From positions 65,618,828 through 65,682,827 of the forward strand of contig OZ024835.1 in the NCBI GenBank assembly GCA_964016985.1: 64,000 nt of DNA. Direction: 5' to 3'. Shown here in pieces: positions 30,375 through 42,765 of this stretch (position 1 is its first letter; each line of letters begins with the position of its first letter). Below the pieces are notes generated by a model. The model ran no database searches, had not been told where the DNA came from, and saw nothing but the letters and a program-made list of their open reading frames with translations. Made by a program: the position numbers and the translations under genes. The stretch comes from Anodontia alba. Its lineage: Eukaryota > Mollusca > Bivalvia > Lucinida > Lucinidae.

Positions 30375-30595
30375 ATAAAATCATTTCTGTGGTCATTCAT
30401 CCTCTTCTGCTGATTCAAGAAGGGCAGTTGTCAGTTATTGGCAAAATGGTCATGCACAAAGAACTGGTTAACCATTTTGAGGACTAAGCCTGTCCAGGAA
30501 AAGTGTGAGAACTATAGGTTAACTGACTGGCTAAACAGGACCTAAACAGTATTGACTGGGCCATAAAACTCCAACTTGGACAACATCAAATAAAT
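30375..30595 (+). mobile_element. SINE body, headless
   Basis: GATTCAAGAAGGGCAGTTGTC ... GTTAACCATTTTGAGGACTAAGCC ... TTGACTGGGCCATAAAACTCC, the 3' two thirds of the tRNA-SINE. Confidence 0.75.
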
Positions 30596-31122
30596 GAATA
30601 TTATTATGTTTAGGTTAAACCTATTTACTTTGAGTGGACTCTTCTACCACAACTCTTAGGATGAAAAGCAGGGTGTCTGGTTAATTTTTAGGACTTACTA
30701 TGTTTTATAGAAATGCCTGTATGCAAACCATGCAGACCCTGATCAGATGCAGCATTCTGCGGCATCTGATCTGGGTCTGCACTGTTTGCCAGTTACCCTT
30801 TTTGGGATGTCCTTAAATGGTTTAATGATCCTTCTCGACCGGTTTTCTATAATCCTACCAATCTGTAACCTTATATAATCTTCAAAATACTCTGAGGAGT
30901 TTTCCAGTTACAGCCCGCTCAAGAAAAAATAAGGTCTACTAGCAATACGTTTATTTTGCTAATCTAATAACCAGCCTTTTTGGTTCAAATACTTGTTTAG
31001 AAATGAAACAGAATGGCATGCACACACAATTCTGAGTTTAGACCACTTGTTTTTACAAGTCACCTTACCTGGATTTACACAGTTTGCAAAAGCAGGATTT
31101 TGTCTGCAAGATTGAAAGTAAC

Positions 31123-31352
31123 TAGTAAACCCATTTCAGTCTGGAGACCCTTAAAAGGGTAATTAATTGGTAAATAGTGCAGACCCAGATCAGATGCTAA
31201 AGAATACAGAGTCTGATCAGTCTCTGTGCTGTTTGCAAATAGTTAGCCAGTTTTCTCTAGGAATATCTGTCATATAGCCTGACATACCTAAAACTGAATT
31301 GGACTCTTCCAATATACAGTGTGGGATGAGTTTATTCAATCTAAAATGGGTT
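31123..31352. mobile_element. Family-C palindromic MITE
   Basis: AACCCATTTCAGTCTGGAGACC ... GACCCAGATCAGATGC / GTCTGATCAGTCTCTG ... CAATCTAAAATGGGTTAA. Family A begins right at its end. Confidence 0.75.
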
Positions 31353-31547
31353 AACCCTTCTCTTGCTAAACATGACATGCCCTGTCTTAGCAAACAGTGT
31401 AGATCCAAAGAAGCCAACTGATCTGGATCTGCACTGTTTGTCATTAAATATGTGAATTTCCATCAAAGACCCGGATCAAGTAATCTGATTGGCTGGAAAT
31501 TAGAAGTGGGCATGGCATCTTATTTTATTCAGCATGACAAGGGTTAA
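31350..31547. mobile_element. Family-A palindromic MITE
   Basis: TTAACCCTTCTCTTGCTAAAC ... AAGAAGCCAACTGATCTGG ... CAGCATGACAAGGGTTAA, adjoining the family-C copy. Confidence 0.75.
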
Positions 31548-31663
31548 TACTGGGCTAGAACAGAAAACACGTTGGCATATCGATATTTGGGTCATATATT
31601 TTAATTGTCTTTTAATTTACAGATCTCTAAGCAAATAAACAGATGATATTAGGATTACTTACA

Positions 31664-31805
31664 TTAACCCTTAAAGCGCCAATCACAACTGCAGCAGTCG
31701 ACAATTTTTCTTTTTATTTTTCAGAGAAAACTCTCTCAAACATAAAAAAAAAAACATTTTTGAATGTCGTCTGCTACAAATTTTGCTTGTCGCTTTAAGG
31801 GTTAA
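31664..31805. mobile_element. TTAACCCTTAAA MITE, core type a (deleted)
   Basis: TTAACCCTTAAAGCGCCAAT ... GCTTGTCGCTTTAAGGGTTAA. The same ends as core-b elements, but the core (TTTTCAGAGAAAA, GTCTGCTACAAATTTTGC) is different and shortened. Confidence 0.75.
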
Positions 31806-32059
31806 AGATGATTAACTGTGGTAAATCCACATTTTCCCATAAGCAAACAGCTGATTTGTAAACCCACATTTTTTTAATAGGTAAACAGCAAAGACCCAGG
31901 TCAGATTGCACATTTGTTCAGTCTGGCCTGGGTCTAATACACATTTTCCCTGTATGTAGTAAACAGCAATGACCTTAGCCAGACTGAAAAAATTTCCCAG
32001 TATGTAAATAGTCAAGACACAGGCAAGACTACACATTTTATGCAGTCTGACCTGTGTTT

Positions 32060-32343
32060 GTTTGTTTGTGTTGAGGTTTTACGGCCCAGTTAACCCAATG
32101 GGGTCATGTCGGGTGCGGTCAGTTTACCTAACAACACGTTTACTGGGCAGGCTTAGTCCTCTAAGCGGTTAACCAGTATTGTGCACATTCTTTCGCCAGA
32201 AACTGCGGAAGGGAGAGAATGACCATAGAAAATATTTCATGATCAATCTCCACGAAAGAATGTTGCCGACCTCGGCGGGGGTTGAACCCGAGAGCTCCTG
32301 GTCTCCAGTCAGACGGCGCATCCAACCGAGCACTGAGGCCGGC
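32060..32343 (-). mobile_element. Full tRNA-SINE with 13-bp target duplication
   Basis: Exact CTGACCTGTGTTT copies at 32047-32059 and 32344-32356. The minus strand shows a tRNA-like head (A box close to TGGCTCAGTTGG, B box close to GGTTCAACCCC), the central body and a tail of (CAAA)n. Confidence 0.92.
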
Positions 32344-32801
32344 CTGACCTGTGTTTAATACACCTATTCCCTGTAATGTAAACAACAATGACCTAAGCCA
32401 GAGTGAAAAAATTTCCCTGTATGTAAACAGTCAAGACCCAGGCAAGACTGCACATTTATGCAGTCTTGCCTGTGTCTTCGCTGTTTACCTACACAGTAAA
32501 AACACCTCTTGGAGTGAATACTAAGATACTGACAAGACTGGAAGATGCGCAGTTTGGCCTGGGTCCTTTCTGTTTGTGTATGGAAATATATCTTTTTCCC
32601 ACAGTGGTCTTGAAGTTTTTTACCACTTCCCCAGTATTACACATTGACATGTCCTGTATTTACCCTAAATACTTGGAAAAACCAGATTGAGAAAAAAGTG
32701 TAGACCTAGACCAAACTATTTCCAATGCACTATCTTAAATGATCAGTTAGGTCAGGATCTGCAATTTGCTGATAAACCTATATCCTTTAGATTCATTACC
32801 A

Positions 32802-33030
32802 GTAGTCCAAATGGACTTGTTCAAAATCTCACTGGTAGTCCAAATGGATTTATTCAAAATCTTACTGATAGTCCAAATGGACTTATTCAAAATTTTACTG
32901 GTAGTCCAAATGGACTTGTTCAAAATATTATCGTTACTAGTCCAAATGGACTTGGTTCAAAATCTCGGTAGTCCAAATGAACTTGTTCAAAATCTTAGTA
33001 CTAATTAGTCCAAATAGACTTGTTCAACGT
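32802..33030 (+). repeat. 33-bp minisatellite, ~7 copies
   Basis: TAGTCCAAATGGACTTGTTC then AAAATCTCACTGG repeats. A period of 33 keeps one frame open as SPNGLVQNLTG repeats (ORF 32687-32971), but spacing drifts in later copies and there are no gene signals, so it is probably non-coding. Confidence 0.85.
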
Positions 33031-33302
33031 CTTTTTATGGTCTGTATGGAAAGGACTGAAGGTAACCAAATATTTAGGATACTCACTGTACTAATAAACA
33101 CACAGAAATGCAATATATATGAATAGCAACTGAACAAAAATATTTCAGGCACACAAGAAAACCATATCCCATTAGCGAACAGCACACACCCAAACCAGCC
33201 TGCACCATTGTCCAGTGGATTTGTTTGCTTTTCATTGTAAAAGCCAAGTTGGCATGGAAAAATGGGGGTTGACCCATCTCATGTATTTTAAAGTTCCACT
33301 AT

Positions 33303-33483
33303 TAACCTTGTCCTGCTGAACCCGGATATGCCCTACCTTTGCAAACAGTGTAGATCCAGAACAGTTGGCTTCTGTAGTCATTCAGCATGTGAATTTTATC
33401 AACAATTTGGATTTAAGTAATCTGACTGGCTGACAATTAGAAATGGGCTTGGTATCTTAATTTATTCAGCATGACAAGCGTTA
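33303..33483. mobile_element. Family-A palindromic MITE, core deleted
   Basis: TAACCTTGTCCTGCTGAACC ... GATCCAGAACAGTTGGCTTC ... CAGCATGACAAGCGTTAA. The right hairpin arm is lost. Confidence 0.7.
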
Positions 33484-33542
33484 AGACCACTCTTCTATTA
33501 AGAGCAGCTTTTGCAAGTACCAATTGGTTTCTTTCTTACATT

Positions 33543-33548
33543 TTTATT
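33543..33548 (-). terminator. Candidate poly(A) signal AATAAA for exon C
   Basis: TTTATT on the plus strand reads AATAAA on the minus strand, about 70 bases after the exon C stop. Such motifs are common by chance in AT-rich DNA. Confidence 0.35.
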
Positions 33549-33618
33549 TTCAATTCTAATAAAAAAGCAAAATTTAGGCCAAAAAGTATGGAATAAAGAG
33601 TTCAAAATTTTAGGTCAT

Positions 33619-33774
33619 TTACCTAATACAGATGAAAAGCAAAGCTCCGAGTGTCCATCCAGTAGCGGAAGTCTGATCTGACAGAGCACTGTTCACATTT
33701 GTGATACTGGTATCAGCAGCATATACTGTTCCTTTAGGCAGCAGCATTATGTTCAACTGCACATGTGGAGCATG
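33619..33774 (-). CDS. Possible terminal coding exon C with hydrophobic C-terminus
   Basis: After acceptor TTTCCTTAG|CAT, 51 codons are open: HAPHVQLNIMLLPKGTVYAA, then DTSITNVNSALSDQTS, then ATGWTLGALLFICIR, ending in TAA. A minus-strand AATAAA lies about 70 bases further on. The short hydrophobic end could be a membrane or GPI-signal tail. Alternatively AG|GTAAAT at the same place is a donor and the protein continues. The start phase does not fit exon B directly, so at least one more exon would lie between if this is the same gene. Function not recognised. Confidence 0.45.
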   Translation of the reverse strand, partial: HAPHVQLNIMLLPKGTVYAADTSITNVNSALSDQTSATGWTLGALLFICIR

Positions 33775-34384
33775 CTAAGGAAAAATCTGTCTTCTGGGCA
33801 TATGGGAACAGTAAAGATCTGTATCAGCTGTACAACCCGATAAGGACCTTTGTTATACATTCTACAGTATCCTATGATTCTGTAAGTGGACAGTGAAGGC
33901 CCTGATCAGACTGCGTAGATGCACAAGGCTTATCTGGGTATTCGCTGTCAGTATTTGCTCTCCAATGATACATTCTATAGTGTCCAATGATTCTGTTAGT
34001 GGATAGTGAAGCGCAGTCTGATCTGGGCCTTCACTGTCGGCATATACCCAGAAACGTTTTTGCATGGCACGACTCCTGTCATCTTTTATGGCATTCTGAT
34101 TTGTCATATTAACAGTATTAGGACACTATAAATCCTTATTCTGCTTGTCCTATATTTGAAACAAATCCATTTTATTACCTGTTGCATTTTACTACCTGTT
34201 GATTTGTCTATAAAACTGCTGGATAAGTGGCAAACATTACAGACCTTGATCATTTTGCATCTATCTAGGTCTACACTGTTTGTTCAGGCCAGCCTGTCCA
34301 AGTTCATAGTGTAAATATGATATATTTTTTAAACTTAATCAGGCCACTGTATGTTAAGTCACAAAGGTAGCAGACTACAGGTTT

Positions 34385-34530
34385 GTTTGTTTGTTTGTGT
34401 TGAGGTTTTAAGGCCCAGTCAACCAAATGGGGTCATGTCGAGCGCGGTCAATTTACCTAACCACACGTTTACTGGGCAGGCTTAGTCCTCTAAGCGGTTA
34501 ACCAGTATTATGCACATTCTTTCGCCAGAG
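34385..34530 (-). mobile_element. 5'-truncated tRNA-SINE with 9-bp target duplication
   Basis: TACAGGTTT flanks the insertion (34376-34384 and 34531-34539). Only the 3' half of the SINE is present. Confidence 0.85.
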
Positions 34531-34737
34531 TACAGGTTTGTGACATTTACTTAATCATTTTCTCTTTTTATTTATTTATTTATTTTTTTTTTTTTTTTTG
34601 AGAAAATAAGGCTTGACATGTCATTTGAATTGTCTGCTAGGCAACCAATTCATACAAAAAGTCAAGCTTTGTTTTCCCTGAAAAATAACAAAAAATATTT
34701 TAGACTGACGCTAAAATCTGAATGTTGCTTTAATGGT

Positions 34738-34943
34738 TAATGTTTAGGATTCTGGGTAAAATTTTCAACAGACCACATACTGAAATATTTTACTTTTCCC
34801 AGAAAAGAGGATCAGACATTTAATGCAAATTGTCTCCAATGGAGACAATTTGCATGAAATGTCAAATCCTTTTTTCTGGGAAAAACAAGAAAAATATTAT
34901 CGATTTGTCGTCTGCTGAAATAGCCCAGAGTGGTTATGGTTAA
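34738..34943. mobile_element. Family-E palindromic MITE
   Basis: TTAATGTTTAGGATTCTGGG ... GATCAGACATTTAATGCAAA / GACAATTTGCATGAAATGTC ... GGTTATGGTTAA. It follows a core-a hairpin copy (34560-34735). Confidence 0.75.
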
Positions 34944-35014
34944 GGGACTGCTTAGATTATCAGATATAAACAAACAGGAGCAACTGAGATGGGTATCTAG
35001 GTAATTATGATAAT

Positions 35015-35320
35015 TTGTTTGTGTTGAGGTTTTACGGCCCAGTCAACCCAATGGGGTCATGTCGAGAGCGGTCAGTTTACCTAACCACACGTTTACTGGG
35101 CAGGCTTAGTCCTCTAAGCGGTTAACCAGTATTGTGCACATTCTTTCGCCAGAAACTGACAACTGCCCTTCTTGAATCAGCGGAAGGGAGAGAATGACCG
35201 TAGAAAATATTTCATGATCAATCTCCACGAAAGAATGTTGCCGACCTCGGCGGGGGTTGAACCCGCGACCTCCTGGTCTCCAGTCGGACGGCGCATCCAA
35301 CTGAGCCACCGAGGCCGGCC
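35015..35320 (-). mobile_element. Full tRNA-SINE with 12-bp target duplication
   Basis: AATTATGATAAT at 35003-35014 and 35321-35332. The head contains TGGCTCAGTTGGATGCG and GGGTTCAACCCCCGCCGAGG. It is nearly intact and a good consensus copy. Confidence 0.93.
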
Positions 35321-35530
35321 AATTATGATAATAATTGTTCTTATTTCTCAAAAAAAAAAAAAAAAAAAAAAACAAATACGCCATGGGTTATCATTAGAAA
35401 TGCCATGGTGAGACACTTTGTGAAGTATTAAGAGTACATATAATTTTACTTATTCATTTACTTTTTTTTTAATGAAAAAAGAGCTATAACAGTGTGCCAC
35501 AGTTGCTAGTCAAAAGTTTTTTCCCATTTA

Positions 35531-35539
<9 letters not shown>

Positions 35540-35564
<25 letters not shown>

Positions 35565-35573
35565 ACAGACTTC
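35540..35573 (+). repeat. Poly(T) tract
   Basis: Uninterrupted T run of more than 30 bases. Confidence 0.9.
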
Positions 35574-35779
35574 AATACATCCTCATGTATGGAAGAAAAT
35601 TCCAATACCTCCCATTAATTTTAGAAAATTTTTGCATCTAATTAACCCAATTTAGACTGAATAGACTCCCCTACTATATATTGGAAGATTTAAATTACAA
35701 TTTTAGGTATTTCATTATGTGATTTAGATATTCCTAGAGAAAAAGAGCTAACTATTTGTAAACAAAGGAGTTTGATTTG

Positions 35780-38330
35780 TGCAGTACTTAGTCAGACTTA
35801 TTCTTGAAATCGAAAGCGAAATTCCAATTAAGCACGCCTATTAACAATAAATATTGCCATTGTACTGAGTGTCGGTATAAAGAGGGTTGACTGTATTGAT
35901 CAGATTGGCCCTGCGCAGACGCTCAGGCTGTGTCTTTGTTGCCCGCATATGTGAAAACAATCGTCAGAAGACAACGCAGCTCGTCGGAAAGGGCTGATCG
36001 GATAAGAAAACAATCTTTAGATATTAAAAAGATTTAATGCAGAACTTAAAACATAGCAGTAAAGGACAGAGAATGACCTGACTTTAATGTCAGAAGAATG
36101 TCAAACTAAGGGATGGGATATATGCCATTGAAACACCTTCCCTTAGGCTGGTGTGGACGAAATATGAAAGCTATACCTTACATACTTCAGCAGCCATGTA
36201 CACTTTTCAAAACTTAAACACAGGTATAAATGACCAAAGTATGACCTGATCTCGACCTAGGCAGAAGGTCAAACTGAGGAAGGGGTGTATATTATTGAAA
36301 GGTCTTATCCTAAGGTAGGTGTGGGCCAAACATTAAAGCAGCATCTTGCATACATTAGCAGTTATGAACACTTTTCAAAACTTAAAAATATCATTGATTT
36401 GTGGTCTGCTGAATTTGCCCTTAGCCTGCTTAGTGTTAATGAGATGCAAAACATATAGATGAAATAAGAAATGTTCCATAATTACCATAATACCCTAAAT
36501 ACTGGGGCACCTTATGGGGAAGGATATACCTGGTAGATTCTCCAACATGTTTTACAAGGGAGACAACTTTTGTGATTTCCTGTTTACTTTCCTGCACACC
36601 AAGACCCTTCTAAAAGGGGTCTCCTCTAAAAGGAAAGAATTGGCTCCCATAGGGAGCCAGTTTTTTCCTTTTAGAGTAGACCCCTTTCAGAAAGGGGAAA
36701 ATAATTTTGGAAGTTATCACCCCATTAAATGTATCAATTCCCTTTAACTCATTACAGTAGTTGCATCATCCCATTTGACTAATGGTACATTTTGATTTGT
36801 CTAAAGCAACATTGGCTGAGTGGCAAACTGCAAACCTCTATCAGATGCCACACTCTGTGGCATTTGATATGGGTCTACACTGTTTGCTCTGGACTGTTTG
36901 TCCAAATACCTAGGGTATGTATGGAAATCCAACAGTCCTTTCAGAAGGAGGACAACTATAATAAGGTCAGAGTGAGCACCTTTGAAGACATAACCAATGC
37001 TCTTGTCCTAAAATTTGAATGAGTCCATTTGGCCACCTGGTTGTGTGTGAAAAAAATTCTGAGAGGCAAACTGTGCAGACCCTGATCAGGCTGCAGTGTA
37101 ATCTGGGGACTGTTTGTTCAGGTTTTTTTAAACATTTGAATACATATGTATGGTATATAATATAATTTCACATTAAGTATTCTGACAGACAGGCCCAAGC
37201 AAATGGTCTAGACTTAGATCAAATGCCACAGACTGGGATGTTTGATCAGGGACTATAGTTTCCCATTCATCCAACAAGTTTTTGACACATTAACAGATAG
37301 TTAAACTGACTTTATCAAATTTTAGGGATAGTAAGGTAAGGAGATAAGGCGTCTAAATACTTAGGGAAAACATGGTACCCATAAGAAAGTGCTCTTAACT
37401 CAAGCTTCCATCATCCTTTTTAAAGACAGACTATTCAAACAGAAAAGATTTTGTTTCACTGGTACATGCATCACTTCCAAAAGGGGGCTTCTCTTACAGG
37501 AAAGAATTTGCTCCCAAAGGGAGGAAATTTATTTTCTTTAAAAGTAACCTTTTTCAGAGTGGCCTTTTAGAAGCAGGACAAATATAATAAGGTCAGAGTG
37601 AGCACCCTTTGAGACATAACCACTGATCCTAAGGTAAAAATGGTAAAAAAAAACAGACACAAACAAAACAGAACAAGGTTTCAGCAAACCAAATCACACT
37701 GAATAAATATCAACAAATGGAAGCAGAATTTCTGGATGTTACTTAAATTCTTTTGTATCATCAAAACAAAGGACACATCCAACATATACTGAAAACTTAA
37801 GAAGAGATGTACGAAATTTTCAGAGAACTTGTTAAGGAGTATTTAATGATAAATCTGGTAAATTTTCTTATTTCTTCATGTAAATATATGCTGTGGGTAG
37901 GTGCTTCTGATGACAGTGTATAACACAATGCATTCATAGCCTGGTATAAAGTGTTGTTGCTATTTTCAAATATGTTTTGAGCGTTTGGCATTTTTTTGCA
38001 TTACCTTGGTATGCTCATCACAAACTTATCTAGCAGATATAAAAGAGTAAGATTTTTCTTTTCCAAGAAAATAGGGCTTGACTTGTGACATGAAAATGTC
38101 TTAGGAGAAGATTCAAATTGAATATTATACAATTTCAGGAAAGGCAACTCGGTCAAACTGTTTCCATTTCCCTTCTGAAAAAAATGTCTTCTTGAAAAAA
38201 GAAGAAATGGTTCCCTTTTGGAGCAATTTATTTTACTTTTCAGCAGACCCTTTTCAGAAGGGCTTGGTGTGCCTGAAACAGGGAATCACCAAAGTTGTCT
38301 TCCATGTAAAAATGGAAGAATATATACCAA
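35780..38330. other. Repeat fragments, no gene seen
   Basis: Family-D pieces (36830-36920, 37170-37380) and hairpins of an AAGGGGTCTCCTCTAAAAGG / CCTTTTAGAGTAGACCCCTT type (36604-36690, 37480-37560, 38160-38260). No splice-flanked coding segment was recognised. Confidence 0.5.
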
Positions 38331-38339
38331 ATGAATTCA

Positions 38340-38682
38340 GTCTCTTTAAGCCCAATATTTTCTCATTACTAATATCCCACAACAAGCTTTCTTTTAACTC
38401 CACAATAACACTTCATCTAATGACCTATAATGATACATAATCATGTTTGGTGCCTTAACCAGGATTAACACTGTCATATCAGATTTGCTGCTCATTCCAT
38501 AATGCACCTCTCTTTTAAGCCCAATATTTTTCTCATTACTAACATCCCACAACAAGCTTTCTTTTAACTCCACAATAACACTTTATCTAATGACCTATAA
38601 TGATACATAATCATGCTTGGTGCCTTAACCAGGATTAACACTTTCATATCAGCTTTGCTGCTCATTCCATAATGCACCTATC
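38340..38682 (+). repeat. ~172-bp tandem duplication, two copies
   Basis: CTCTTTAAGCCCAATATTTT through GCTGCTCATTCCATAATGCA (38343-38508) recurs at about 38515-38680 with few differences. Confidence 0.88.
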
Positions 38683-40109
38683 AATGTTTTCCACCAGAGC
38701 GGGGACGGCAGTATTACCCTTAGGAATTAGATAATTTTAAAAATCTATGTCCATTTCCTTACCCCTGAATTCTTATTTTACGCTGAAAATCATGTAGGTG
38801 GGCTTCAGATTTTTTCACTAATTTCCCTGAAGTATTTCCAGCTCAGGTATCTAAAATCCCACCCTTTTTTACAGCGGTCTGTCAAATGCCCAAGGACAGG
38901 GATGTTTTTGCTTTCTAATCCCCCGGGTATCCCTACCACCCTAAAATCTGAGAGAATATATTGATAAGGGCAGAATCTGGAACAATTCTTATATATTAAA
39001 CTTAAATATTTTAAACAGCAAAATCCAGCCAGCATTTAAACAATACATTATACACAGATACATGTTCAAGTATTACACATGAAATAGCCTTGTATCTACA
39101 AATATTAAAAAGGTTTATTAAATTAAATGACATTGTTAACTGGAAAAACAAACTAATACATCTATCACCCATTAGCAGCATGATTTGGGCCTTGTCAAGC
39201 GAAAAGGTGCCTTTGAGCATTCACAAAATGTCGATTCACATCATCCTGCACACGTGCATTGTCTCATCCAGGCCTTTGCTCTCTATTTATACATTTTATA
39301 ATACCCAATGATTCTGTTTGCTGGCAATGAAAGTCCTGATCAGACTGCGCAGATGCCCAGGGTGATCTGGGCCTTCAGTGTCCACATATGCCCAAAGACA
39401 TGTTTTCACATGGCAGGGCCCATTTGATTGTTATAATTCATAATGAGATATGCTTATACTAAAATTTATAACCAGTAAAACTTAAGATATACTAAAAATG
39501 ATTTTATCAGTAAGACTGGAATAAAAATGTCTTTTTTTGACTATCATAGTAGTGCACAGCTAAAATCTAGATGAACATAAAGGGTAATAAATAAACTCTT
39601 ATAAAATAAAATATTAAATTATTACAGAAATCCATTAAGGCTGAAAAATCTGTATGATGCCCATTTATAAGTTACATGCATTAGGACAAATGGGAATTTT
39701 ATCTGAAGAAAAGATGTCATCAGATCATTAAAGGGTATTGTGACAAAGGTGTTTTTCCAGACTCAGCCTGCCCTCCATGCAGTCTGATCCAGATCAGCTC
39801 TGTTTGGTGACATGATGATGTATGGACCGGGAACTACTTTTATCTACAAAAACAATGGGGGCGGAACTGTGTTCCAGCTGTGCAGGCTAACCTAAATCTA
39901 TGTTATTTATTTTATTTAGTATGTCAAATTACACTTTTTTAAGGTTATTTAAATATGAGCTGCTCATGAAAAAAGTTGCCTTCAGGGCACATACTAACAG
40001 CAAAGGCCAGATCAGCCTGCACATCTGCCCTCTTTGATCAGGTCCCTTGGTGCTTACCAAAATAATCTTCAGAAAAAAAATGATTCTATAGGCAGACTAC
40101 AAAAGTCCT

Positions 40110-40354
40110 GGGCCCAGTTGTTCAAAGCATCGTTAGCTTAACGAGCTCCTTAGTGGTCAAAATGTTAACTGTTCTAGAAAGTTCAATATCTAATTCACAG
40201 GTATTTTTGCTGAAAAAAATGTGAGTAGCTTTTGCAAATGCAAAAGCTACTCACATTTTTTCGGCAAAAATATTAGTTTATAAGCCATATTTAATGATCA
40301 AAGTTTGAATGATACGTTAACTAACGACATCGTTAGTTTCGAACAACTGGGCCC
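40110..40354. mobile_element. Family-IV palindromic MITE
   Basis: GGGCCCAGTTGTTCAAAGC / GAACAACTGGGCCC ends, core GCTGAAAAAAATGTGAGTAG / CTACTCACATTTTTTCGGC. Confidence 0.88.
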
Positions 40355-40912
40355 TGTTCAGCTTGCACATCTGTCTGGTCTGAAAGGTCAATTGATGCTT
40401 GCCAATTTAATCCTCAGTAACAAACAATTCTATAGGCGGACAGTAACTGTCTTGATCAACCTTTACAGTCCACATATGCACTGAAGGCACATTTTAATGT
40501 TGTGACTCATACAAAATTTTTAGCATTTTCATTGGATGGCATGATTAATGAGAATGGCATGATTTGACAAATCAACTTAAAATTAACTTACATCACGTTG
40601 TTTATTTCACTACAACAAAACCACAAGAAAGTTCAAACAGAACTAGAGGTTGTTCGAAAATTTACACTTATCACTAAAGTTGTACAACTATTCCTGTTTG
40701 TCGGATACAAGCCATGCCATTAGGAAAAACAGCCTAACGCCAAGCAATTATCACATTCTAGGTAATTTAGGAGGATTTTTCATTTTTTGTACCAAAGTGT
40801 ATCTTGTTGGTACTTGCTGAAATGGTCTCTGTTAGACGATGCCAATGACTACCAAAAAGGTATGTTTTGGTACAAAAGAAAAAAAAAAGCAGTCCTCCGA
40901 ATATTCACAATA

Positions 40913-41427
40913 CACCATAACCTCTTTATAACATTATTGTTGGGATCTAAATCCAAAATCAAATCAGTTAAACAACAGTGTCATAGCTCTTGATAAGGTG
41001 CTTTTTTTTTTCAACTAAAAAGTATCTATATTATTCTTATTTCTCAACAAAAACATATGTTATGGATACCTTTTTGAAGCGCCTCTGTGAGGCGCTTCAA
41101 ATGAGTACCCACAAATGTTTTTGTTGAGAAATAAGAAAACTATTTACCTGATACCTACTCTTATCTAGAACTATGAGTGTTTCATCCAAACAAAAATGTA
41201 TAGATTACGCAGAGAAAGCACCATAAATGGTCTTTTTTTTCCATACAATGTTTATATTTTGTCTGGAACAAAATGTATAGAATCTTGCATAAAAATGTAT
41301 AGATTACATAAAAATATGACCATAAATTGTCCTTTTTATGAATAATAGATATATTTTCATTAGGATACAACACATTTGGGGTCGACCTTTAACCTTCTTA
41401 TATCCAAAATTATAAAGAGGTTCCGGT
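40913..41427. mobile_element. Pogo-like MITE interrupted by a family-I MITE
   Basis: Starts CACCATAACCTCTTTATAAC and resumes after 41175 with CATCCAAACAAAAATGTATAG to TTATAAAGAGGTTCCGG. The family-I copy (40982-41175, CATAGCTCTTGATAAG / CTTATCTAGAACTATG) sits inside, with AGTGT repeated at both edges. Confidence 0.75.
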
Positions 41428-41528
41428 ATAAGATAACCCATACTAACCCTAAATATTTGAACTGACATACCTGAGCAGAAGGGCCTAAACTTCTCAAGCA
41501 GCAGTCTGCTCAGGCACTATACCGTCAT

Positions 41529-41712
41529 CATGTAGCTCCAGATAAGGGGTTACATTATTCTTATTTCTCCACAAAAACATATGTTGTGGGTACTCATTAG
41601 AAGCACCTCAGAGAGGTGCTTCTAATGAGTACCCATGACGTATGTTTTCATGGAGAAATAAGAAAAATAAAAAAAAATTTGGTTTATAAAAAAAGCCTTG
41701 TCTAGAGATATG
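41529..41712. mobile_element. Family-I palindromic MITE
   Basis: CATGTAGCTCCAGATAAGG ... GTACTCATTAGAAGCACCTC / GAGGTGCTTCTAATGAGTAC ... CTTGTCTAGAGATATG. Confidence 0.8.
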
Positions 41713-41837
41713 TCTGCTCTTCAAATAAGGCATAGAACCAGTTTCCCTAAAGCTTGCCTTGTATTTTTCTCGGCTTGAGCAATTGTAATTCACAGAATTC
41801 AGTCACTTGTCACAGCTCTGAGTTAGACCAGCATCTA

Positions 41838-42236
41838 CATAGCTCTAAATAAATATTTTCTAAATTTCTTCACAAAAACCTTAGTTGTGGGTACTCATTA
41901 GAAGCACCTCCAAGAAGCGCTTCTAATGAGTATACACATACGTTCTTGTGGAGAATAAATAGTTTTTCTTATTTCTCAAAAAAAAACAACATGTTGTGAT
42001 GTTGTGGGTATTTGTTAGAAGTGCCTCGTAGAGGCACTTCTATTGAGTACCCACAACACGTTTTTGTGGAGAATAAATATTTTTCTTACTTCTCCAAAAA
42101 TTATGTTGTGGGTACTCATTAAAAGCACTTCATCAAGGTGCTTCTAATGATTACCCACAACATATGTTTTTGAGGAGAAATAACAGAAATGTCAATAAAT
42201 TTTGTGTCTTAAAAAAAGCGCTTATAAAGAGCTATG
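41838..42236. mobile_element. Family-I MITE with three hairpin cores in tandem
   Basis: One pair of ends (CATAGCTCTAAATA .. TATAAAGAGCTATG) encloses three successive GTACTCATTAGAAG-type hairpins at about 41875-41950, 41990-42065 and 42105-42175, separated by short TTTTCTTATTTCTC linkers. Confidence 0.8.
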
Positions 42237-42246
42237 GTACTAGATA

Positions 42247-42588
42247 CACCATAATCCTTTTGTAACACTATTGCTAGGATCCAAAACAAAAAAAGTTTTA
42301 GCTAAACTGTGTTGTATCCAAAATCCAAACAAAATTGAATAGATTATATAGAAAAATGACCATTTAAAATTGACCATAGATGGTCATTTTTTCTATATAA
42401 TCTATACATTTTTTGTTTAGTATGCAAACAAAAATGTATAGATTATATAGAAAAATGACCATATATGGTCATTTTTCTATATAATCTATACGTTTTTTGT
42501 TTGGAAACAACACTTTTGGGATCCATATTTAAACCTTCTTATATCCAAAACCATCTTATAATGAACCGTGTTAGAAAGAGATTCCAGC
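42247..42588. mobile_element. Pogo-like MITE with doubled hairpin
   Basis: CACCATAATCCTTTTGTAAC end. Two copies of the ATAGATTATATAGAAAAATG / complement hairpin (42327-42410 and 42436-42495) lie inside one element. Confidence 0.75.
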
Positions 42589-42765
42589 GGAACTGTTCCT
42601 GTTTCTCCAGGAAAATATATGTCTAGGTCAACATTGGAATTGCACTGTTGGAGTGATTCTAATGAGTATGCATAACATACCTTTCTGTGGAGAAACAAGA
42701 AAAGGATCGAAACCGAAAATATTTTATACAGAGAGCCATGCTTGTTTTTCATCATCAGTCTTCTC

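Noticed and set aside
35106..35384. tRNA-like gene and the overlapping 92-codon ORF
   Set aside because: The tRNA-like part is the head of a SINE with its own target duplication. The ORF is simply SINE sequence read through a poly(T) stretch.
38805..39035. Minus-strand ORF containing GIPGGLESKNIPVLGHLTD
   Set aside because: Looks faintly protein-like, but no splice sites or family were recognised, and the adjoining sequence is repeat-like. Not supported as a gene.
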